Shown: positions 9,053 through 18,014 of the stretch, piece after piece
Numbering within the stretch: the first letter of the stretch is position 1
Layout: each line of letters starts with the position of its first letter
NCBI GenBank assembly: GCA_000314955.1
Contig: BAEM01000032.1
Span: 279,609 to 343,608 of the forward strand
Source of the DNA: Paraglaciecola chathamensis S18K6
GTDB taxonomy: Bacteria; Pseudomonadota; Gammaproteobacteria; Enterobacterales; Alteromonadaceae
Direction of reading: 5' to 3'
DNA length: 64,000 nt
Notes under the pieces: model-generated
What the model was told of the DNA's origin: nothing
Database searches by the model: none
What the model saw: the letters and a program-made list of their open reading frames with translations, nothing else
Program-made: the position numbers and the translations under genes

Positions 9053-9463
9053 AAGTATTTCCGGTTAGCGTTGGCAAATATCAGTTTAGCCAAGTTAAGT
9101 GAATTTATTGCAAATATTTGACCAAATGGTCAGCGTATTAATAATGCCTAACTTATTGAATTTATTGCGTTAAAATACGCTATTTAGGTTAGGTTATTTA
9201 AACTCGTGGCACGCTGCACTCTAGTGGTGCAAAAAAATGTGTTTTTTGAACTTTGTGGATGCAAGGCAACTGCAATCACAGAAGGCGTGGTTTGGTGCCG
9301 GCAGGTCATGAATAATACCAATCCGCATTAATACCTCCCTCTTAGAATGCGTCCAGGGTTATATTTATTTACATATGCAGATCTTATTTTTTGTTAGGCT
9401 TATTAGAACAGCGATTGCCACATCCCGTGTGGCGATAGATTAACAAGTAGATTGGAGAGTAAA
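9053..9463. promoter_or_regulatory. Divergent intergenic region between adenosine deaminase and sulfurtransferase genes
   Basis: This 411-bp stretch has no gene. It contains the RutR-box-like palindrome at 9118-9133 and an AT-rich putative promoter for the minus-strand purine unit. A TGCAC/GTGCA inverted repeat lies near 9222-9240. A stretch AATACCAATCCGCATTAA (from about 9316) resembles short repeats common between genes in this order. I could not assign the promoter of the sulfurtransferase gene. Confidence 0.55.
9118..9133. promoter_or_regulatory. RutR-box-like palindrome upstream of the adenosine deaminase unit
   Basis: TTGACCAAATGGTCAG matches 15 of 16 positions of TTGACCAnnTGGTCAA. The inner 14 bases (9119-9132) form a perfect inverted repeat, TGACCA-AA-TGGTCA. 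A TATTAAT-like -10 candidate lies just upstream on the minus strand, so a bound repressor would cover the transcription start. Confidence 0.7.
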
Positions 9464-10303
9464 ATGGAAGTGAAGTCTGCCCTTGTTAGCGCACATTGGC
9501 TACAAGCCCATTGTGATGACAGCGACCTAATCGTTTTTATGAGCACAATGAACGACATCACCACTGGGGCGCCAGAGCCAGCCCCTGAGGGATACATCCC
9601 CGGCGCCCGATTATTCGATTTCGAACATCAGGTCTGTGATCCTAATAGTTCGCTACCGCACACCATGCCCAGTCCAGAAAAGTTCGAGCAAGAAGTACGT
9701 AGGCTAGGCGTTAACAACCGTAGCGTCATTGTGGTGTATGACAATCAAGGGTTGTTTACCGCGCCGCGTGTGTGGTGGATGTTTAAATGCATGGGCCACG
9801 AGCAGGTATATATTCTCGATGGCGGTTACCCCGCCTGGCAAAAAGAGAGCGGTAAAAGTACGTCTTCGTTAATCACCTCGCCCCCAACAGGGGACTTTAC
9901 GAGTCAATTTAAGGGGTCGTTGCTCATTGACTATCAAGGGGTGTCACACGCGTTAGATATCACTGACAGTTGGGTTGTCGATGCCCGGGCTGCGGGTCGT
10001 TTCAACGGCGCTGCACCTGAACCTAGGCCACATCTTCGCAGTGGACACATGCCCAACGCGGTGAATTTACCTTTCACCCACTGTATTGAACAGGGGCGAT
10101 TACTATCGCCAGACTCACTTCGCGATAAGTTTGCAGCTTTAGGGATAAAAGAGGGGGATCAACTTATTTTTAGTTGCGGCTCTGGAGTGACGGCGTGCGT
10201 ACTCGCGCTGGCTGCCCACGAAGCAGGGTACAAGCAACTTAGTGTATACGATGGCTCTTGGAGTGAGTGGGGAGCAAATCACGCATTACCTGTGGTGTGT
10301 TAG
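9464..10303 (+). CDS. sseA: 3-mercaptopyruvate/thiosulfate sulfurtransferase
   Basis: The protein has 279 residues and two rhodanese domains (about 5-130 and 155-275). The active-site loop is CGSGVTAC with Cys238, the form found in 3-mercaptopyruvate sulfurtransferases such as E. coli SseA (Cys238). Other family marks are GYIPGARLFDFE, YDNQGLF and VVDARAAGRFNG. It transfers sulfane sulfur from mercaptopyruvate or thiosulfate to cyanide or thiols in the cytoplasm. I chose the ATG at 9464 because GGAGAG at 9454-9459 is correctly spaced for it; the in-frame TTG at 9452 overlaps that ribosome site. It is a single gene, divergent from the purine unit. Confidence 0.87.
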   Translation: MEVKSALVSAHWLQAHCDDSDLIVFMSTMNDITTGAPEPAPEGYIPGARLFDFEHQVCDPNSSLPHTMPSPEKFEQEVRRLGVNNRSVIVVYDNQGLFTAPRVWWMFKCMGHEQVYILDGGYPAWQKESGKSTSSLITSPPTGDFTSQFKGSLLIDYQGVSHALDITDSWVVDARAAGRFNGAAPEPRPHLRSGHMPNAVNLPFTHCIEQGRLLSPDSLRDKFAALGIKEGDQLIFSCGSGVTACVLALAAHEAGYKQLSVYDGSWSEWGANHALPVVC

Positions 10304-10482
10304 CGAACGGGTTTTAAATGCAAGACAAAGCGTAAAACGGCTTAAGCGCTTAAATGCGGTTCGGTTAAGGTTTGATGCAGTTTAGTTCAGTTGCTATTCA
10401 TTCGTGAAATCGCATACTGCGCAGGTCGCGTCGTTGTTATTTATAACAAGTTGTTAGTTGAGATTGATTGTAAGGAAATAGA

Positions 10483-11184
10483 ATGAACAAAGTATTCACC
10501 ATCATCACGTTGTGCGGCTTAGGTGCTGTCTTAAGTTTTAGCTCTGCCACATTTGCTAAAACCGATGAACAGGTACATCAAATTAGCGTAAGCGGACAAG
10601 CAAACGTAGCCAGTGTACCTGACTTATTTCAATTTAGTGTGTATGTGGAAGAACAGGGTGAGCGAGTACAGGATTTAAACAGCGTGGTAGCAGATAAAAC
10701 GCAAACCATTATTAGCAGTGTGTTGGCCTTTGGTGTGGAAAAGAAAGACATACAATCTATGCGCGTACAGCTTAACCCATGGTACGAACATAGCAATAAT
10801 CAGCGTGTTCAAAAGGGCTTTAAACTTTCTCGAGAAATTAACTTCACTTTGCGTGATATTGAGCTCTATGACCAGGTGATTGATGCGGTATTGAGTACAG
10901 GTGCTAGCCGTATCGATGGCTTCAATTATGTGGTTGAAGATCCACAGCCGCAATACTTGGCGGCGTTAGAGCTGGCCTTAAAAGACGCTAAACTAAGAGC
11001 GACCCGCATGGCTAATACCCTGGGTGCTAAGCTTGGTAAAGTGATCACCATCAATGAAAATAGCGGCTATTCGCCCATGCCTCGCGGTCGCGAAGTGATG
11101 ATGATGAGTAAATCGAGTGATTCATTGCCTGGACAAATTAATACTGGCGCACAGGTGAATGTCACATTTGAATTGGTTGAATAA
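10483..11184 (+). CDS. Periplasmic SIMPL-domain (DUF541) protein
   Basis: The protein has 233 residues with a clear signal peptide ending SSATFAK. The rest is one SIMPL/DUF541 domain: ISVSGQANVASVPDLFQFSV at the start, a central VEDPQPQYLAALELALKDAK and the C-terminal QVNVTFELVE. Members such as E. coli YggE are periplasmic and linked to oxidative stress, but no enzymatic role is established. AAGGAAATAGA precedes the ATG. The gene stands alone and ends in a strong terminator at 11272-11312. Confidence 0.85.
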   Translation: MNKVFTIITLCGLGAVLSFSSATFAKTDEQVHQISVSGQANVASVPDLFQFSVYVEEQGERVQDLNSVVADKTQTIISSVLAFGVEKKDIQSMRVQLNPWYEHSNNQRVQKGFKLSREINFTLRDIELYDQVIDAVLSTGASRIDGFNYVVEDPQPQYLAALELALKDAKLRATRMANTLGAKLGKVITINENSGYSPMPRGREVMMMSKSSDSLPGQINTGAQVNVTFELVE

Positions 11185-11271
11185 AATACGTCGAATTTAC
11201 ATAGGCTTATGTAATATCTTCATGCTTAAACTTAAACATGAGAACCTCAATAAGCAGCGGTACTAACACGT

Positions 11272-11312
11272 AGCGAATACAGTACATATAATGTAGCTGT
11301 ATTCGCTTTTTT
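11272..11312 (+). terminator. Rho-independent terminator after the SIMPL gene
   Basis: An 11-bp stem (AGCGAATACAG pairing with CTGTATTCGCT) is followed by TTTTTT. Confidence 0.85.
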
Positions 11313-11384
11313 ATTGGTATTTGATTTTTCAGCAGCGCCATTTTGCTTACGGCTCATCTGAATTTTTGCGGTTTTATATTTAGC

Positions 11385-12074
11385 TTAATAGTAAAAATCA
11401 AGTTCAACTTCAGGCACCGCTATCACGACTAGCCAATACATAAATGCTGCAATGGCCAATGCAATAAAAACGGCTAACACCAAGCGTGAATGCGTGATCC
11501 CACTTTTTGATTGCACATTCTTTTTACCGTGGACCATAGCGCCGATTAATGGCTTTTTTAGCAATAATTCGTAGCTTAAAATTGCGCTAATGTGTAGACC
11601 AATAATAATTAATAACACATCAAACAAGGTATGATGCAACCACTGCATAATACCTTGCGTTTCGTCAGTTACGCTGGGGTAATACGGCCCTGTAAAAAGC
11701 ACATCATCGGTGACGAATAATCCACTTATCGCTTGAGCGCCCACCACAATTAAAATGGCGGGCACCATCAACGCACCCAGAGGGTTGTGGCCAGTGTAAG
11801 TTGACGGACGTCGACTTAAAAGCGAACGGGCATAGTGATAGATCGCACCCGGGCCACGCAAAAATGAACCGAATCGTGAATGCTTAGGACCTATAATTCC
11901 CCAAATAATGCGAAATATCACCAAGCCTAATAAGCTGTAACCAAATTTAGCATGAAGATCCATATATCCATCTAGTACTTCAGCGGTTAACCACTGTGCA
12001 AAAATAAGCAGTACTAATGACCAATGAAAGATACGTAGGGGAAGATCCCAGACCAAAGTTTTGTGGTTTGTCAT
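11385..12074 (-). CDS. Cytochrome b561-type membrane cytochrome b
   Basis: The protein has 229 residues and four to five hydrophobic helices. The N-terminal TLVWDLPLRIFHWSLVLLIF, a later FIIIGLHISAIL-type helix (read as VLLIIIGLHISAIL) and histidines in the helices fit the prokaryotic cytochrome b561 / Ni-Fe hydrogenase b-subunit family, which binds haem b in the inner membrane and passes electrons between quinones and a partner. No cytochrome c or hydrogenase gene is next to it, so the partner is unknown. It is divergent from putA. Confidence 0.75.
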   Translation of the reverse strand: MTNHKTLVWDLPLRIFHWSLVLLIFAQWLTAEVLDGYMDLHAKFGYSLLGLVIFRIIWGIIGPKHSRFGSFLRGPGAIYHYARSLLSRRPSTYTGHNPLGALMVPAILIVVGAQAISGLFVTDDVLFTGPYYPSVTDETQGIMQWLHHTLFDVLLIIIGLHISAILSYELLLKKPLIGAMVHGKKNVQSKSGITHSRLVLAVFIALAIAAFMYWLVVIAVPEVELDFYY

Positions 12075-12492
12075 ATGTTGGCTCGAATAATGAATAACAA
12101 GAAACAGAGAAGATGAAGAATATTGTTACTGGTGATTAAACACAACTCAAGAGGAATTATATATTTGCTGTTTTCATTGCGCTGTTTTAACGGAAAATTT
12201 CACTCATCGTAAGTGCCTTGGTATAGCGAGCTGAGTGACAATTAGTCAATTTCACCATGCTGTTCCTGCCTACCTAGTGAAAAAATCTGTAAATCTTACA
12301 TTGCGTAACGTTATTTGGCTGATTTAGCGAAAAATAAAGTGGCATATTCTCTATTTTCAAGCATAAAATGCGCGCAAAACTACTATGACGTTGTTTACCC
12401 ATATTGAGGTCTAACGACACGGTTCAACTTTTAAACACGCGGTTTACAGTTGAGGCCAATTTATCACCTTATTAACACGACAGAGATTTCAT
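12075..12492. promoter_or_regulatory. Divergent regulatory gap between cytochrome b561 gene and putA
   Basis: This 418-bp gap has no gene. It is AT-rich in its middle part and should hold the divergent promoters. A -10-like CATAAAAT lies near 12362. PutA-type genes are often controlled by an Lrp-family activator, and one is encoded just downstream of putA, but I could not define a binding site. Confidence 0.4.
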
Positions 12493-15400
12493 ATGTTGCA
12501 GGCTAACCTACAAGCAATCCGCCAAGCTATTCGGTCTAACACTTACCTCGACGAGGCCGAAAGTGTTGAATATATGCTCAATACAAACCCTTTGAGTGAA
12601 GAGGCGCGTAGTAGGGTACATGCAACGGCTTTGTCGTTTGTTGAACAGTGTCGCGCTAACCCAGACAAACAAGGTTTGTTTGATGCTTTTTTGCAAGAGT
12701 ACAGTTTATCTAGCCATGAAGGCGTCGTGCTGATGTGTTTAGCAGAGGCATTGTTACGGGTGCCAGATAGTTACACGATTGACCGTTTAATTTCGGAAAA
12801 AATCCATTTAGGCAAGTGGGGCGATCATATCGGCCAGTCTGATGAGTTGTTAGTTAACGCCGCAAGCGTAGGTTTGTCTCTGACCAGTAAAATTCTGGGC
12901 AAAGAAGAAGCACCAAATGAAGAGCCACAAAATTGGTTCCGTAAGTTAATTCAGCGTGTTGGGGAGCCCGTTGTGCGTGGTGCTACGTTGCAAGCCATGA
13001 AATTTATGGGGCAGCAGTATGTACTAGGCAGAGATATCAAAGAAGCCACGAAGCGCGGGAAGAAAGGCAACGTTGAAGGCACTCGCTTCTCGTTCGATAT
13101 GTTGGGCGAAGGCGCTCGCACATACAAAGATGCGCAAAAATACTACGATGCCTATCTCAGTGCTATCCATTCGATTGGTAAAAACAATTCTGATACAGAT
13201 GTGAATTTAGCGGACGGGATTTCAGTCAAACTTAGCGCCTTGCATCCGCGTTATGAATTTAGTCATCAGCAGTTGGTGATTGACGAATTACTCCCGAGCG
13301 TTTTGGCGCTTGCCATTGAAGCGAAGAAATACAACATCGGTTTTACCATTGATGCGGAAGAAGCTGCTCGTCTGGATATTGAGTTAGATGTATTTGAAGG
13401 ATTGGCGTTTGCTCCTGAATTAGCCAACTGGAATGGTCTCGGCTTTGTGTTACAAGCCTATCAAAAGCGTGCACTGTTTGTCGTTGACTGGTTGGTGGAA
13501 TTAGCCAAAGCAAGCGAGCGCAAGTTGATGGTGCGATTAGTAAAAGGCGCGTACTGGGATGCCGAAATTAAACATGCTCAAGAAATGGGGCTTAGTGAAT
13601 TCCCAGTTTTTACACGGAAAGTACACACGGATTTGAGCTATCAGGTTTGTGCCGGCAAATTGCTCGATAATCGTGCCAACATCTACCCTCAGTTTGCTAC
13701 CCACAATGCGTATACTGTTGCCCTTATTATGGAAATGGCTGGCGATGACAAAAGCAGTTTTGAATTTCAACGTCTACACGGTATGGGCGACCTGCTTTAC
13801 GGACAAATAAGCGAGACAACCGGTAACGCACTTCCTTTAAGAGTATATGCGCCGGTTGGAGTACATCGCGATTTATTACCCTATTTGGTGCGAAGGCTAC
13901 TAGAAAACGGTGCCAACGGTTCATTTGTGAATCAGTTTTTAGATGGCAAAATTGCAGCCGCTAATTTAGTCCAAAGCGTTGAAACAACCATCAGCAAAGC
14001 AAAAGGCAAACGTAATACACAAATTCCGCTGGCCCAAGATATATTCAATGCGTTTGGCGAAAAGCGTGATAACTCTCGAGGTATCGATTTAGACGATCCT
14101 CTTGCTTTTGATACCGTTGCCCAGCAGGTTAAGGCATTTAGTGATATAAAATGGCAGGCGGGGCCGATTGTCAGTGGCAAATTTAACACTGAGAACGGCT
14201 ATCCATTGTACTCGCCCGCTGATACGTCAATTATGATCGGCCATTGCACAGATGCCAACGAGAATGACGTTGAAAATGCCATGCAAGCCGCGGCAAATGC
14301 TTATCCAAGCTGGCAATCGACGCCTGTCGAGCAACGGGCGATCATTCTTGAAGGTGTGGCTGATTTGCTAGAAGCGCAAACAGAAGAGCTTACCGCCTTG
14401 ATTAGTTTCGAAGCGGGTAGAACGCTCAATGACGGTATATCAGAAGTACGCGAGGCCGTGGATTTTTGTCGTTACTATGCGCTGCAAATTCGTCATTTGG
14501 TCTCTGATAGCCCCACTCAACCCAAGTTAGCTCAAGGTCAGGGCGTATTTGTGTGCATCAGCCCGTGGAACTTCCCATTAGCAATATTTGTTGGGCAAGT
14601 GGTGGCAGCATTAGTGGCAGGAAATACCGTTATTGCTAAGCCTGCAGAGCAGTCACCGCTTATCGCAACCCACGCTATTAAATTAATGCACAAAGCGGGT
14701 GTGCCGGCAGATGTATTGCACCTACTTACTGGGCCAGGACGAGAGCTTGGGCCACTGTTAATGAAAGACGAGCGGGTAGCAGGCGTAGCATTTACCGGCT
14801 CAACGGCTACTGCACAAAGTATTCAAGGTGAGTTAATAAAACGAGGCACGTCCTTGCCACCGTTTATTGCTGAAACGGGCGGACAAAACGTCATGCTCGT
14901 TGATTCAACCGCGCTACCAGAGCAGGTTATCGACGATGTGATCCAATCGGCATTTTTAAGTGCAGGGCAGCGATGCTCAGCGTTACGCGTATTGTATGTA
15001 CAAAATGATATTGTTGATAATCTGCTAGAAATGCTTAAAGGTGCCCTAAACACATTAAAAATAGGTAAGCCTTGGGAGTTAAGCACAGATCTTGGCCCTG
15101 TTATTGATGATAATGCATTAAATACGCTACAAACGCATTGTGAAAAAATGACTAAGCAAGCCAAATTAGTCGCCAAAGCGAATCCGCCTACGGGGTCTGA
15201 ACATGGTTATTACATGCAACCTCAGGTGTTTGAAATTGAACACATCAATGTATTAGAGCGTGAGGTGTTTGGGCCGATTTTGCATGTTATTCGCTACGAC
15301 GCAAAAGACTTGGATCGAGTGCTACAAGATATTAATGACACGGGTTACGGCTTGACCCTAGGTGTGCACAGCCGTCTTAAAGAGTTTGCTGATAAGGTGT

Positions 15401-16266
15401 ATGCCAACACACATGTGGGCAACACGTACATCAACCGGAACATGGTAGGCGCCGTTGTGGGCGTTAATCCGTTTGGTGGGCAAGGCCTTTCTGGTACCGG
15501 TTTCAAAGCAGGTGGCCCGCATTACTTGTTGCGCTTTACGCAGTTATGGGCCGCGGAACCTGTATTAGGTTCGTTGCCTGACGTAAACGGCTTGTCAAAA
15601 CAAACTCAAACCAGTTTACGTGTAGCAGCCATGGGGCAGAACGCATGGCAAGCAACACCTATCGCACAGCGTATTAACTTATTGGAAAACGCTTTTGCTG
15701 GCGCACAAAACCTACCACAGTTTTTAAACATCTCGCCAGAGAACCAAAAACAAGCCTCTCGGATGTTCGCACAGGCCAGACACAACTTTACGGGCGCGAT
15801 TGAATTGCCTGGTCCGACAGGGGAAACCAATGAATTGTCATTACATGGGCGTGGTGTATTTCTAGCCACCCTTAATGAAGGGGATGAAACACGCAATGTG
15901 TTACAAGCCATCGGCGCGCTACTTGCGGGTAATAGCGTAGTCTTGGTAAGTTTGGGGCAAACAGTGGCCAGTCGCAGTGCTGTTTATCAAGCGTTGGAAA
16001 GTTTCGTTCCCCCAGAAAGCTTACAATGTATTGATGATAAAAAGGAGCTCCATGCATTATTACTCAATGATGCCATCGCGGGTGTAACCGGAACCAATAC
16101 TGATGGGCTTATCAGTGCTTTAGGCGCAAGAAAAGGCGCGATCATTCCGTTTATTGGTAGCTTAACTGCAGACTATAGCGTGCTGCGTTTTGCGACTGAG
16201 AAAACCAAAACCGACAATGTTGTCGCCACTGGGGGCAACGCAATGTTGTTAAACCTTAAAGAGTAA
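12493..16266 (+). CDS. putA: Bifunctional proline dehydrogenase / L-glutamate-gamma-semialdehyde dehydrogenase, type B PutA
   Basis: The protein has 1257 residues and oxidises proline to glutamate in two steps, with FAD and NAD. The arm region (1-150) is followed by the proline dehydrogenase barrel (about 180-480), with MVRLVKGAYWDAEIK near 346 and VHRDLLPYLVRRLLENGANG near 457. The aldehyde dehydrogenase domain spans about 560-1020, with E794 (FIAETGGQN) and the catalytic C828 (AGQRCSALRV), the normal 34-residue spacing. The last ~240 residues are the non-catalytic ALDH-like C-terminal domain of long PutAs. The N-terminal ribbon-helix-helix DNA-binding domain of E. coli PutA is absent, so this is type B and cannot repress its own gene. 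Control probably falls to the Lrp-like gene downstream. Confidence 0.93.
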   Translation: MLQANLQAIRQAIRSNTYLDEAESVEYMLNTNPLSEEARSRVHATALSFVEQCRANPDKQGLFDAFLQEYSLSSHEGVVLMCLAEALLRVPDSYTIDRLISEKIHLGKWGDHIGQSDELLVNAASVGLSLTSKILGKEEAPNEEPQNWFRKLIQRVGEPVVRGATLQAMKFMGQQYVLGRDIKEATKRGKKGNVEGTRFSFDMLGEGARTYKDAQKYYDAYLSAIHSIGKNNSDTDVNLADGISVKLSALHPRYEFSHQQLVIDELLPSVLALAIEAKKYNIGFTIDAEEAARLDIELDVFEGLAFAPELANWNGLGFVLQAYQKRALFVVDWLVELAKASERKLMVRLVKGAYWDAEIKHAQEMGLSEFPVFTRKVHTDLSYQVCAGKLLDNRANIYPQFATHNAYTVALIMEMAGDDKSSFEFQRLHGMGDLLYGQISETTGNALPLRVYAPVGVHRDLLPYLVRRLLENGANGSFVNQFLDGKIAAANLVQSVETTISKAKGKRNTQIPLAQDIFNAFGEKRDNSRGIDLDDPLAFDTVAQQVKAFSDIKWQAGPIVSGKFNTENGYPLYSPADTSIMIGHCTDANENDVENAMQAAANAYPSWQSTPVEQRAIILEGVADLLEAQTEELTALISFEAGRTLNDGISEVREAVDFCRYYALQIRHLVSDSPTQPKLAQGQGVFVCISPWNFPLAIFVGQVVAALVAGNTVIAKPAEQSPLIATHAIKLMHKAGVPADVLHLLTGPGRELGPLLMKDERVAGVAFTGSTATAQSIQGELIKRGTSLPPFIAETGGQNVMLVDSTALPEQVIDDVIQSAFLSAGQRCSALRVLYVQNDIVDNLLEMLKGALNTLKIGKPWELSTDLGPVIDDNALNTLQTHCEKMTKQAKLVAKANPPTGSEHGYYMQPQVFEIEHINVLEREVFGPILHVIRYDAKDLDRVLQDINDTGYGLTLGVHSRLKEFADKVYANTHVGNTYINRNMVGAVVGVNPFGGQGLSGTGFKAGGPHYLLRFTQLWAAEPVLGSLPDVNGLSKQTQTSLRVAAMGQNAWQATPIAQRINLLENAFAGAQNLPQFLNISPENQKQASRMFAQARHNFTGAIELPGPTGETNELSLHGRGVFLATLNEGDETRNVLQAIGALLAGNSVVLVSLGQTVASRSAVYQALESFVPPESLQCIDDKKELHALLLNDAIAGVTGTNTDGLISALGARKGAIIPFIGSLTADYSVLRFATEKTKTDNVVATGGNAMLLNLKE

Positions 16267-16298
16267 ATTAGGCTTCTAGAAAAGGTTGTTGTGCATTT

Positions 16299-16339
16299 AA
16301 GCAGCACTTATCACTGGTTGAATAGTGATAATGCTGCTC
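16299..16339. other. Long hairpin between putA and the Lrp-type regulator gene
   Basis: AGCAGCACTTATCACT (16300-16315) pairs with AGTGATAATGCTGCT (16324-16338) with one bulged base. An outer AGGCTT/AAGCCT pair extends it. There is no long U run, so it may end or stabilise the putA transcript without being a typical terminator. Confidence 0.5.
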
Positions 16340-16440
16340 AAATTAAGCCTTTTGGGTAATTTACCTGACACTAATTCTGTCTATGATGAACATGAGCGAA
16401 ACTAAAAACGATAAAATCGTGTTACTACAAGGCAATAAAA

Positions 16441-16914
16441 ATGAAAAAAGGCCAAGATACGCTAGACCGCACAGACTTAAAAATACTCGATATACTGCAA
16501 CGAGAGTGCCGCATTTCGAATGTCGAATTAGCTAATCAAATCCATCTAAGTCCCACTCCCTGTTTAGAGCGAGTTCGCCGCTTGGAAAAAAACGGCTACA
16601 TAGAAAAATATGTTGCTCACTTAAATCCCAAAAAGTTAAAAGCCAATCTGACCGCTTACGTTCAGCTTTCATTGGCGAGCACCAGTACGGAGTCGGTAAA
16701 AGAATTTAATCAACAAGTCAGTGAAATTGACGAGATTGTCGAATGCGCCATGGTCGCTGGTCAATTTGATTATCTGATCAAAATTCGTATTGAGAACATG
16801 GATGAGTATTGTAAATTTTTGGGCTCTAAGTTGGCTTCCATTAAAGGGGTGACTCAAACGCACACCTACGTGGTAATGGAAGAAGTAAAGTCAACTCATC
16901 TAATTCAATTATAA
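16441..16914 (+). CDS. Lrp/AsnC-family transcriptional regulator, probable proline-utilisation regulator
   Basis: The protein has 157 residues. The N-terminal winged helix-turn-helix is seen in SNVELANQIHLSPTPCLERV (about 22-41), then RRLEKNGYIEKY. The C-terminal RAM/AsnC ligand domain (about 70-150) contains VECAMVAGQFDYLIKIR and the end GVTQTHTYVVMEEVKS. Global Lrp and local relatives such as PutR look alike here. Position 174 bp after putA on the same strand, together with the absence of a DNA-binding domain in this PutA, points to local control of proline use. That role is inference. Confidence 0.85.
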   Translation: MKKGQDTLDRTDLKILDILQRECRISNVELANQIHLSPTPCLERVRRLEKNGYIEKYVAHLNPKKLKANLTAYVQLSLASTSTESVKEFNQQVSEIDEIVECAMVAGQFDYLIKIRIENMDEYCKFLGSKLASIKGVTQTHTYVVMEEVKSTHLIQL

Positions 16915-17003
16915 TAAATAAACGATTGGCCTGCTTGTATGGCTGAAAGCCTGATGTAAATCAGGCACAATGTCGTCACTGAATCATTTGACATACAAGC
17001 AGC

Positions 17004-17807
17004 ATGAATAAAATTGCAATTTTTGGGGCCAATGGCCGAATGGGACGCGTGTTAATTGACGCGTTAGATCAAGCGCAGAACGCAACGTTATGCGCGGCAT
17101 ATGTAAGAGCAAGCTCATCTATGATGGGCGTGGATGTCGGTGAGTTAGCCGGTATTGGTCAGCGTGGTCTTACTGTCAGTGACGCCAACTCAGGCGATTT
17201 CAAGCAAACTGATATTCTGATTGATTTTACCCTACCTGAGGCGCTTGAAGCCAACTTAGCGCTGTGCGTAACGCACAATAAGCCCATTGTGATTGGCACG
17301 ACCGGTTTAAATCAACAACAAAAAGAAGCGCTGCAACAAGCCAGTCAGCACATTCCTATCGTATTCGCCGCGAATTACAGTGTTGGTGTCAACTTACTGT
17401 TGAACCTTGCTCGGCAAACTGCACGTGTCATGGGGGATACGGCGGACATTGAGATCATTGAAGGTCATCATCGTTTCAAAAAAGATGCTCCATCAGGTAC
17501 CGCTGTAGCAATTGGTGAAGCCATTGCTGATGAACTAGGCCGCGACCTTGCAACTTGCGCGGTTTATGGTCGTGAAGGTGACACGGGAGAGCGTGATCAA
17601 AAAACCATTGGTTTTGCCACCGTCAGAGCAGGGGACATAGTAGGCGAACATACAACACTTTTTGCTGATATCGGTGAGCGTATTGAATTAACCCACAAAG
17701 CGTCGAGCAGATTGACCTTTGCCAAGGGGGCGGTAAAAGCGGCGGTTTGGTTGAAAGACAAGCCCGCGGGCTTATATGACATGCAGGACGTTTTAGGCTT
17801 AGCATAA
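17004..17807 (+). CDS. dapB: 4-hydroxy-tetrahydrodipicolinate reductase
   Basis: The protein has 267 residues and makes tetrahydrodipicolinate for lysine and peptidoglycan. The nucleotide-binding GANGRMGR is at residues 8-15. The catalytic region is [15 protein letters not shown], keeping the catalytic His-His pair and Lys, with Phe in place of the usual third His. GTTGLNQQQ and [12 protein letters not shown] are family marks. Length is normal. It precedes carAB, as in many gammaproteobacteria. The ribosome site is weak. Confidence 0.95.
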   Translation: MNKIAIFGANGRMGRVLIDALDQAQNATLCAAYVRASSSMMGVDVGELAGIGQRGLTVSDANSGDFKQTDILIDFTLPEALEANLALCVTHNKPIVIGTTGLNQQQKEALQQASQHIPIVFAANYSVGVNLLLNLARQTARVMGDTADIEIIEGHHRFKKDAPSGTAVAIGEAIADELGRDLATCAVYGREGDTGERDQKTIGFATVRAGDIVGEHTTLFADIGERIELTHKASSRLTFAKGAVKAAVWLKDKPAGLYDMQDVLGLA

Positions 17808-17864
17808 CTTAGGGTTTTAACCCTTAGCGCGGTAAATACGATTGAAAGCGGTATTTTAACAATT

Positions 17865-17878
17865 TTCCCAATTGGGAA
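17865..17878. promoter_or_regulatory. 14-bp perfect palindrome abutting the carA -35 region
   Basis: TTCCCAATTGGGAA is perfectly self-complementary and ends one base before the candidate -35 box. I do not recognise it as an ArgR, PurR or RutR site. It could be an operator or an activator site for carAB. Confidence 0.45.
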
Positions 17879-17907
17879 TAGACCTTAATCCGGCTTTCAT
17901 GTATATT
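17879..17907 (+). promoter_or_regulatory. Candidate sigma-70 promoter of carAB
   Basis: TAGACC (17879-17884), a 17-bp spacer and TATATT (17902-17907) give a fair sigma-70 match. Transcription would start near 17914, leaving a leader of about 160 nt before the TTG of carA. Confidence 0.5.
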
Positions 17908-17929
17908 ATTGCGAATTTGCCAAATTTTA

Positions 17930-18014
17930 GTGGGTTTTTTATAAATCCACGGAATTAATAGCTGCAAATACGGTAAAGCGGGATGTAATTCAAACAGTTA
18001 CAGCCCGTTTTTTA
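17930..18014 (+). promoter_or_regulatory. Structured carA leader with a possible attenuator
   Basis: A first hairpin (17930-17950) pairs GTGGGTTT with AAATCCAC. A second (17979-18007) pairs CGGGaTGTAA with TTACAgCCCG and is followed by TTTTTT, a terminator-like end only 58 bp before carA. GAATTA (17952-17957) could pair instead with TAATTC (17986-17991), which would break the second hairpin. A simple dapB terminator is the alternative reading. Confidence 0.45.

Noticed and set aside
9208..9245. Possible sigma-54 promoter (TGGCACG...)
   Set aside because: The GC element is not at the required spacing from GG.
17899..17958. 19-codon open frame upstream of carA (MYIIANLPNFSG...)
   Set aside because: Its ATG lies at the -10 box of the best promoter candidate, so it would not be in the transcript, and it has no ribosome site.
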